DNA from: Streptomyces sp. NRRL WC-3549
Lineage (GTDB): Bacteria > Actinomycetota > Actinomycetes > Streptomycetales > Streptomycetaceae
Direction of reading: 5' to 3'
NCBI RefSeq assembly: GCF_000721935.1
Contig: NZ_KL585433.1
Location: 31,304 to 42,065, forward strand
DNA length: 10,762 nucleotides
The first letter of the stretch is position 1. Each line of letters opens with the position of its first letter. This document shows positions 6,388-10,762 of the stretch, piece by piece. The notes below the pieces were generated by a model. That model ran no database searches. It was given only the letters and a program-made list of their open reading frames with translations, and was not told where the DNA came from. A program made the position numbers and the translations under genes.

Positions 6388-7947
6388 TCAGTCGAGGAAC
6401 GCCGCCTCCATCCAGCGGCGTACACCCCTCGGGCGCATGCGGTGCAGTCGTCCCACGGAGTCGGCCACCCGGCGCGTGCCGCCCGTGGACAGGAACTTCT
6501 CCTGGACCATCTCGGAGTGCCGGGCGCGGGTGTCCGGGCCCGCGGCGCCCACCGGGATCAGACGGGAGCGGGAGACCGTACGGCCGTCGGTCAGCCGTAC
6601 GACGACCCGGGCGCCGGTGGCCTTGGTGGAGCGGGAGAAGTCCCGGCCGTCGGCCTCCAGGGTGCCGATGAGGTCGACGAGCGCGTCGCCGCCGAAGCCG
6701 CGCAGCCACGGGGTGGCCCGGGGGCCGGCCTCGCGCACCGCCTCGCCGAACGGCGCGTCGGACAGGAAGAGTTCGCGGGTCATCGCGGTGTCGTGCTCCA
6801 GACGCACCCGGCGGGCCAGCGTCCAGCGCACCGGGTCGTCCAGCTGCGGCGCGGAGAAGTCGTCCACGGAGAACTCACCGGTCAGCAGGGTGGTGGCGAC
6901 CGGGTAGGGGACGTCCAGGACGAGCGCGCCCAGCGGGGAGCCGGGGCCGTCGACGTAGCGGGCCGCGCGCTCCCCCGCGAACAGCGTGTACAGGGACGCC
7001 TCGACGACGATCTCCCGCACGTCCTCCGGGCGCAGCGGGCCGAGTTCGCGGTGGATGTCGGCGGCGCAGTCCACGGCCGCGTCTATGCCGGGGCCGCCGG
7101 GGTGCATCTTGAAGGAGAGGGTGTCGGTGTGCCAGCGGGTGCCGAGCCCCTTCGCCACCGCCTGGGGCAGGGGCACCGTCGCGAACCGGGCCAGGAAGCC
7201 GTCCTGGTGCTCGATGATGTCGGGCGCGCCGCGCAGTCCGGCGACGGCCGCGTCACAGGCGTCCATCGCGGTGCGTACCGGCGTGAAGGTGTTGAACAGG
7301 CGGGCGTCGCTGGCCAGGAAGGCCCGCATCAGGGGCCAGTTGGGCATGGCGAAGGCGAGCCCGAGGGCGTTCTCCCACAGGTCGGCCGGGGCCCGGTCGC
7401 AGTGCAGCCGGCCGGCCACCGCGCCGGCCAGGTGGGTGTGCACGGCGCTCTGTCCGCGCAGCGGGCCGAGGGTGGCGGAGGCGGTGATCCGCGCCGCGCA
7501 CTCGTTGGCCGCGACGACCGCGGTCAGCAGGGAGAGCCCGTCGAGCTGACGGGCGTACGCGAAGGCGAGGGGCACCGCGACGGTGGAGTTGGACAGGTGG
7601 CCGGCGTACGCGGTGTCGTCGAGGTTGAGCCAGGAGCCGAGGGCGGCGAAGACGCTCGCGGCGGCTCGCGGGTCGCGCTGCATCGGGTGGCCGAAGGCGG
7701 CCACCAGGCGGCGTCCCAGCGGGTGTTCGAGGCCGGCCCGGATCGACGCGATCTGGGACAGCACCTGGCTGGCCGCGAGCTTGAGGACCCGGCACGGGAT
7801 GTGCTCGGGGCGCAGGTTCGCGGCCCAGTGGGACAGTTCGCGCAGCGGGGTGTCCGCGTGCGGGCGGGAGCGGGCGGGCCGTGTCTGCTTCTCCCACTGC
7901 TCGCACAGGGTCCTGGCCACGCTTTCGCTGAGCACAGCAGCCGTCAT
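6388..7947 (-). CDS. MmgE/PrpD family protein
   Basis: A 519-residue member of the MmgE/PrpD family, which includes 2-methylcitrate dehydratase and cis-aconitate decarboxylase. These enzymes act on polycarboxylic acids without a metal-sulfur cofactor. The helical N-terminal domain shows the family region GSWLNLDDTAYAGHLSNS followed by AVPLAFAYARQLDG and VVAANECAARI (about 105-160). LSFKMHPGGPGIDAAVDCA near 290-310 begins the second domain. The family usually runs 450-500 residues, so this is complete. The start is ATG 7947, with GAGAAGG 11 nt upstream. The frame can be read further to 7986, but that adds MYKRQ encoded by adapter sequence. Any promoter would lie across the adapter junction and is not visible. 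In this context a dehydratase or decarboxylase making or modifying an unusual acid unit is plausible; the substrate is unknown, and a primary-metabolic role is not excluded. Confidence 0.9.
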   Translation of the reverse strand: MTAAVLSESVARTLCEQWEKQTRPARSRPHADTPLRELSHWAANLRPEHIPCRVLKLAASQVLSQIASIRAGLEHPLGRRLVAAFGHPMQRDPRAAASVFAALGSWLNLDDTAYAGHLSNSTVAVPLAFAYARQLDGLSLLTAVVAANECAARITASATLGPLRGQSAVHTHLAGAVAGRLHCDRAPADLWENALGLAFAMPNWPLMRAFLASDARLFNTFTPVRTAMDACDAAVAGLRGAPDIIEHQDGFLARFATVPLPQAVAKGLGTRWHTDTLSFKMHPGGPGIDAAVDCAADIHRELGPLRPEDVREIVVEASLYTLFAGERAARYVDGPGSPLGALVLDVPYPVATTLLTGEFSVDDFSAPQLDDPVRWTLARRVRLEHDTAMTRELFLSDAPFGEAVREAGPRATPWLRGFGGDALVDLIGTLEADGRDFSRSTKATGARVVVRLTDGRTVSRSRLIPVGAAGPDTRARHSEMVQEKFLSTGGTRRVADSVGRLHRMRPRGVRRWMEAAFLD

Positions 7948-7971
7948 GGCGTGACATACCTTCTCTACGGG

Positions 7972-7987
7972 CTGTCTCTTATACACA
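7972..7987. other. Second Tn5/Nextera mosaic-end remnant (adapter artefact)
   Basis: CTGTCTCTTATACACA matches 16 of the 19 mosaic-end bases, in the same orientation as the copy at 3003-3017. It lies 3 bp beyond the stop codon of the NTF2-like gene and 24 bp before the PrpD start. No target duplication flanks it (TCTCTACGG before, GAATCAGGC after), so it is an adapter remnant rather than a mobile element. The real spacer between the two genes, possibly including a promoter or terminator, may be missing, and adjacency of the two genes is unproven. Confidence 0.95.
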
Positions 7988-7990
7988 GAA

Positions 7991-8359
7991 TCAGGCGCCG
8001 GGGACCTTGTCCAGGAACCCGTAGACGCCCTTGATCCGGCCGTCGTCGCCGGCGACGAGCACGTCGAAGCCGATCGCGACGGGCTCGGCGCCCGGCTCGG
8101 TCACCAGGCCCCACTGGAAGCGGGCGATGTTGTGGTGGGTGTCCACCGCGCCGTGCAGCTCGAAGGAGAGTCCCTTGAACTGCTCCTGGGCGCCGGCGAC
8201 CACGGCCGCGAAGCCCTCGTGGCCCTCGACGGCCGCCAGCGGGTCGATGTACGGGGCGTCCGGGGCGAAGAGCTCGGCGACACCCGCGGCGCGCTTGTCG
8301 GCGTCCGTCTCGTTCCACAGGGCGAGGTACTGGGTGACGGTGTTGGTGAGGTCGCTCAT
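7991..8359 (-). CDS. NTF2-like / SnoaL-like small protein
   Basis: A 122-residue protein with the cone-shaped NTF2-like fold pattern: an N-terminal helix (YLALWNETDADKRAAGVAEL), the AELFAPDAPYIDPLA strand and loop, GHEGFAAVVAGAQEQF helix, then paired strands (LSFELHGAVDTHHNIARFQW and GFDVLVAGDDGRIKGVYGFL). The fold covers polyketide cyclases, isomerases, dehydratases and many proteins of unknown function; nothing visible picks one, and very similar generic proteins occur outside clusters. It is complete, starting at ATG 8359 with AGAAGGAG at 6-nt spacing. It follows the kinase gene by 97 bp. That gap holds a short CCGC/GCGG hairpin and no convincing promoter, so it may be co-transcribed with the kinase. 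A cyclase or epimerase role in the pathway is only an inference from context. Confidence 0.85.
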   Translation of the reverse strand: MSDLTNTVTQYLALWNETDADKRAAGVAELFAPDAPYIDPLAAVEGHEGFAAVVAGAQEQFKGLSFELHGAVDTHHNIARFQWGLVTEPGAEPVAIGFDVLVAGDDGRIKGVYGFLDKVPGA

Positions 8360-8456
8360 GGCGGTCTCCTTCTCCTTGTGTTCCGCTTGCGGTGACCGAC
8401 GGGCCGTCAGGACGTGCGGCGCGCCGGGGTTCAGGGGTCGTGGGTGGTCCGGGGCG

Positions 8457-9419
8457 TCAGTGGCCCTCGGTGGCCGGGGCCCAGACGGGGAGGGCGCCGG
8501 GCATGACCTCGAAGGTCGCCGAGGCGCCGATGCCGTGCTGGTACTCCCCGTCGTGTTCCAGGGGCAGCCGGCGGCCGTCGGTGCGCTCCACGGTGATGGT
8601 GCGGCCGCGCGCGTACACCGTGGCCGGGTGCCCCAGGTGGGCGGCTTCCAGGGTGAGTCCGGGGACGTCCGCGGCGGCCAGGCCGCCGCCGATGACGCAG
8701 ACGTCGAGCAGTCCGTCGTCGAGGAGTGAGTCGGGCAGGACCAGGTAGCGGCCGCCCCGGTAGCGGCCGCCGCCGACGTTGGCGAGGACGGTCGGGCCCT
8801 CGTGCACCACGCGGCCGTCGACGGTGACGCGCCCCGGGTAGGGGACGTACGCGGCGGCGGTGTCGGCGAACGCCTTGGTGTACAGGTCCCGGCCCGTCAG
8901 CGGGATGTCCCGGGCCTTGATCAGCGCGTCGGCGATCACACCGGAGCAGGCGCCCAGGTAGACGTACTGCCCGGTCTCGGCCAGACGGGCCAGGTCGAGG
9001 CGGCGCAGCCGGGCGCTTCCGCCCGGACCCGAGTCGGTGAGTACCGCTTTGAGGGACTCGCTCCAGGGGCGCTCGCCCCACAGCATCTTGTAGCCGGAGT
9101 TGCCGGTGCCGCCGGGCACCACGGCGAGCGCGGCGCTGCCCGGTCCCGGAAGGGCCAGGCCCTGCACGGCCTCGCGGACGGTGCCGTCCCCGCCGATGGC
9201 GACCACCAGGTCGGGTGCCTGGCCGGGCACTTCCAGCGCCCGGCGCACGGCGACGGTGGCGTCCCCGGGGCCCGTGGTCGGGTGGATCTCGACGTGGTCG
9301 AGGCTGCTGCCGCACAGTTCGGCCACCTCACGCACCAGTCGGGGGCTGTGGCTTCCGGAGGCGGGGTTGGCCAGCACCAGGGCCCGGGTCGGGCCCGGGG
9401 CTGCGGTGATGTCTGCCAT
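8457..9419 (-). CDS. Diacylglycerol-kinase-family lipid kinase
   Basis: A 320-residue member of the DAGK catalytic family (DgkB/YegS/sphingosine-kinase type), which transfers the ATP gamma-phosphate to a lipid or lipid-like hydroxyl. Visible motifs in order: NPASGS (18-23), the nucleotide-binding GGDGT (76-80), PGGTGN (102-107, usually P-x-GTGN), a DDGLLDV strand (234-240) and HDGE (289-292) near the C-terminus. Length is normal and it looks active. ATG 9419 has GAGGAG about 9 nt upstream; the frame stays open far upstream but only antisense to the thioesterase region. It has its own candidate SARP-type promoter (9493-9535), which argues it belongs to the pathway rather than to housekeeping. 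It might phosphorylate a lipidic intermediate, or adjust membrane lipid as self-protection; neither can be decided from sequence. Confidence 0.92.
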   Translation of the reverse strand: MADITAAPGPTRALVLANPASGSHSPRLVREVAELCGSSLDHVEIHPTTGPGDATVAVRRALEVPGQAPDLVVAIGGDGTVREAVQGLALPGPGSAALAVVPGGTGNSGYKMLWGERPWSESLKAVLTDSGPGGSARLRRLDLARLAETGQYVYLGACSGVIADALIKARDIPLTGRDLYTKAFADTAAAYVPYPGRVTVDGRVVHEGPTVLANVGGGRYRGGRYLVLPDSLLDDGLLDVCVIGGGLAAADVPGLTLEAAHLGHPATVYARGRTITVERTDGRRLPLEHDGEYQHGIGASATFEVMPGALPVWAPATEGH

Positions 9420-9456
9420 CGGGCGTACTCCTCGGGATCGGTGCACCGGGCGGGGG

Positions 9457-9485
9457 ACCGGGCCCGGCAGGCTGCCGGGCCCGGT
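9457..9485 (-). other. Perfect 13-bp stem-loop in the kinase gene leader
   Basis: ACCGGGCCCGGCA (9457-9469) and TGCCGGGCCCGGT (9473-9485) are perfect reverse complements around a 3-nt GGC loop. The structure ends 37 bp before the kinase start and begins just where transcription from the predicted -10 (9498-9493) should start. It could be a 5'-end stabilising hairpin, an attenuator, or a second barrier to read-through from the thioesterase unit. There is no T-tract on the minus-strand downstream side. Confidence 0.7.
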
Positions 9486-9492
9486 TCTGACC

Positions 9493-9535
9493 ACTGTGTC
9501 AAGAGGCGCTGACACGGCTCTGACGTGCGGCTGAC
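9493..9535 (-). promoter_or_regulatory. SARP-type promoter with triple 11-bp repeats upstream of the kinase gene
   Basis: On the minus strand, heptamers GTCAGCC, GTCAGAG and GTCAGCG begin at 9535, 9524 and 9513, each exactly 11 bp apart. Eight bp after the third lies CACAGT (9498-9493), a -10-like hexamer. A fourth GTCAG starts at 9491, 22 bp after the third and so in the same helical phase, though it falls after the -10. This matches the known SARP operator layout. The sites lie between the thioesterase terminator (9552-9599) and the kinase leader, so they should drive the kinase gene. Confidence 0.68.
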
Positions 9536-9551
9536 GCTCGCGGACGGCCGG

Positions 9552-9599
9552 CCGGCGGCGCTCCGGGCGCACCTCGCGGGTGCCGGGGGGCGCCGCCGG
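9552..9599 (-). terminator. Large hairpin terminator after the thioesterase gene
   Basis: Arms CCGGCGGCGC (9552-9561) and GCGCCGCCGG (9590-9599) pair perfectly over 10 bp. They enclose a second stem, GCACC (9569-9573) with GGTGC (9579-9583). The structure begins 11 bp beyond the stop codon of the thioesterase gene (9611-9613), the expected position for its terminator. Confidence 0.75.
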
Positions 9600-9610
9600 T
9601 CCCCCGGGGC

Positions 9611-10399
9611 TCAGCGCTCGGCGGAGGCGACGATCCGCTGCAGCCGCTGGGCGAAGTGGGTGGTGACGGCCTGGGCGTGGGCGTCGATGTAGAAGTGGCC
9701 GCCGGGGTACTCGCTGTGGCCCAGGTAGGCGGGGCTGCGCCCGGCCCAGTGCTTCATGGCCTCCGGGTCCTCCTGGAGCGGGTCGGAGCGGCCGCCGTAG
9801 GAGGCGAGCGCGCAGCGGACCCCCGCCTTGTCGTCCACGTACTGCGCGGCGATCCTGAGGTCGGCCCGCAGCGCCGGGACGACCAGGGCGAGCATCTCCG
9901 GGTTGTCGTAGACCTCGGCGGGGAAGGATCCCAGCTTCTTGATCCACTCGACCAGTTCGGGCTCCGGCATCCGGCTCTGTTCCTCGGTGGGCGCGAACCA
10001 GCCCTCGGGCGACCAGCCGGACATGCCGACCAGCACCGGGGAGGGTCCGCCCTCGTCCTCCATCCGGGTGGCCAGCCGGAAGGCGAGCTGGGCGCCGAGG
10101 CAGTGCCCGAAGAACGCGAACGGCCGGTCGTCGAGCTCGTCGAGGACGGCGTCGTGGAGCGCGTCGACCAGCGGGTCCCAGTCCTCGTACGTCGCCTCCT
10201 CACGGCGGTTGTGACGTCCGGGCAGGGTCACCGCCTGCGGGGCGATGTCCGCCGGGAGCAGGCTCTCCCAGTCGCGGTAGATGATGGCGCCGCTGCCCGC
10301 GTGCGGCAGCAGGAAGAGCCGCACGGAGGCGTCCGGGGACGGCTCGACCGGGTGGAACCACTGGCCCGTGCGGGACATCTCCTGGCCTATGACACTCAC
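9611..10399 (-). CDS. Type II thioesterase with Cys at the nucleophile position
   Basis: A 262-residue alpha/beta-hydrolase of the type II (editing) thioesterase family, which removes stalled acyl groups from PKS or NRPS carrier proteins. Hallmarks in order: LFLLPHAGSGAIIY (28-41), the switch LPGRHNRREE (59-68), the elbow FFGHCLGAQLAF (97-107), YGGRSDPL (201-208) and YPGGHFYI (231-238). The inferred triad is Cys100, Asp206 and His235; most relatives have Ser at position 100. The GTG start at 10399 overlaps the TGA of the preceding LLM gene (shared GTGA) and has GGAGG at 9-nt spacing, so translation is probably coupled. ATG 10378 is possible but its purines abut the start codon. A large hairpin follows the gene. 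It is the best sign that a modular synthase lies nearby. Confidence 0.94.
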   Translation of the reverse strand: MSVIGQEMSRTGQWFHPVEPSPDASVRLFLLPHAGSGAIIYRDWESLLPADIAPQAVTLPGRHNRREEATYEDWDPLVDALHDAVLDELDDRPFAFFGHCLGAQLAFRLATRMEDEGGPSPVLVGMSGWSPEGWFAPTEEQSRMPEPELVEWIKKLGSFPAEVYDNPEMLALVVPALRADLRIAAQYVDDKAGVRCALASYGGRSDPLQEDPEAMKHWAGRSPAYLGHSEYPGGHFYIDAHAQAVTTHFAQRLQRIVASAER

Positions 10400-10762
10400 G
10401 ATTCTGTTCCTCCATCGGTGACGGTCCGTCCGAGCGCGCGTACCGCGGGGAGCAGCACCTCGGCGACTTCCTTCAGCTGCGACTCCGGGTCGAGCGATCC
10501 GATCCGCAGGACGAGGTGCCGGGCCCCGGCGCGGACGTAGCCGCCGAGCCATTCGGCACAGTGTTCGGCGCTGCCCCAGCCGTAGGCCTGGATGGCCGAC
10601 ATCTGCTCCAGGGACCGCCCGTAGTAGTGGCCGACGTAGTGCTCCAGCTCGTTCCTGGCGGCGGCGGCACTGCTGTTGACGGTGACCGTCGCGTACAGGG
10701 CGGGGGTCACCGCGTCGGGGCCGCGGCCCGCCTCCTCGGCGAGGTCGGCGATCTTCCGGCGG
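10396..10762 (-). CDS. LLM-class flavin-dependent oxidoreductase, C-terminal part (runs off window)
   Basis: The last 121 residues of a luciferase-like monooxygenase-fold protein; the 5' end lies beyond 10762. The readable part starts RRKIADLAEEAGR, continues TPALYATVTVNSSAAAARNELEHYVGHYYG, then SAEHCAEWLGGYVRAGARHLVLRIGS, the typical C-terminal barrel segment of FMN- or F420-dependent LLM enzymes, where a GARHLVLR-type strand closes the barrel. It ends GGTES with a TGA overlapping the thioesterase GTG by 4 nt, so the two are one transcription unit. These enzymes carry out monooxygenation or F420-dependent reductions in secondary metabolism; cofactor and substrate cannot be told from this fragment. 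Confidence 0.87.
   Translation of the reverse strand, partial: RRKIADLAEEAGRGPDAVTPALYATVTVNSSAAAARNELEHYVGHYYGRSLEQMSAIQAYGWGSAEHCAEWLGGYVRAGARHLVLRIGSLDPESQLKEVAEVLLPAVRALGRTVTDGGTES

Noticed and set aside
7949..7960. ACATACCT before PrpD as half of an ARE operator
   Set aside because: No matching second arm is visible, and the neighbouring sequence is interrupted by adapter, so it cannot be supported.
7948..7986. N-terminal extension of PrpD starting MYKRQ
   Set aside because: Those residues are encoded by the mosaic-end remnant; ATG 7947 has its own ribosome site and gives the natural N-terminus.
3003..7987. A composite transposon bounded by Tn5-like ends
   Set aside because: The two ends are in direct, not inverted, orientation; both are the engineered mosaic form; there are no 9-bp duplications and no transposase or resistance gene between them. 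Adapter contamination explains them fully.
6442..8034. Plus-strand open frame antisense to PrpD
   Set aside because: Low-complexity Gly/Val/Arg/Glu content with no recognisable motif. It runs across the adapter junction and is a shadow of PrpD codon bias.
9497..9502. TTGACA on the minus strand as a -35 element for the kinase gene
   Set aside because: A -10 at 16-18 bp would fall in the GC-only hairpin 9457-9485. The hexamer lies in the 8-bp gap and -10 of the SARP-type layout, which fits better.

Overview
This is very GC-rich actinomycete DNA, almost certainly Streptomyces or a close relative. It has Shine-Dalgarno-led genes with strong third-position GC, an AfsA-type butyrolactone signal synthase with two TetR-family receptor-like proteins, and a rare TTA codon. 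It reads as the regulatory and tailoring edge of a secondary-metabolite gene cluster. No PKS or NRPS megasynthase lies inside the window, but a stand-alone type II thioesterase suggests one nearby.

Layout. Positions 1-2700 form a signalling module: a TetR regulator (143-769, +), convergent with an AfsA-like gamma-butyrolactone synthase (778-1815, -), which is divergent from a second receptor-type TetR (2007-2663, +). A 24-bp near-perfect palindrome (1888-1911) lies inside the predicted afsA-like promoter and is the likely operator. A strong stem-loop (2671-2700) separates this module from the next. Positions 2735-8359, all on the minus strand, carry an NTF2-like small protein, an MmgE/PrpD-family protein, a cytochrome P450, a DHA2-type MFS exporter and an alpha/beta-hydrolase-fold protein (transcribed in that order). 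Positions 8457-10762, also minus, carry a diacylglycerol-kinase-type lipid kinase, a type II thioesterase and the 3' end of a luciferase-like (LLM) flavin oxidoreductase that runs off the window.

How it may work together. The AfsA/TetR pair probably senses a small diffusible signal and gates the cluster. GTCAG direct repeats at 11-bp or 22-bp pitch occur exactly 8 bp before an ACAGT -10-like hexamer upstream of both the lipid kinase (9493-9535) and the P450 (6332-6363). That is the architecture of SARP-activator promoters, so a SARP regulator outside the window probably co-activates both units. The P450, LLM oxidoreductase, PrpD protein, hydrolase-fold protein and perhaps the kinase would tailor the product; the MFS protein would export it; the thioesterase would edit the assembly line.

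Major caveat. The window contains two copies of most of the synthetic Tn5/Nextera mosaic end (3003-3017 and 7972-7987), in the same orientation and without target-site duplications. These are almost certainly sequencing-adapter remnants left in the assembly. The first breaks the hydrolase gene and has probably replaced some real sequence. The second sits between the NTF2-like and PrpD genes. The joins at these two points, and therefore the order across them, should be treated as unproven.

Two enzymes have altered nucleophile positions: Ala instead of Ser in the hydrolase-fold protein, and Cys instead of Ser in the thioesterase. These are the most interesting protein-level observations.
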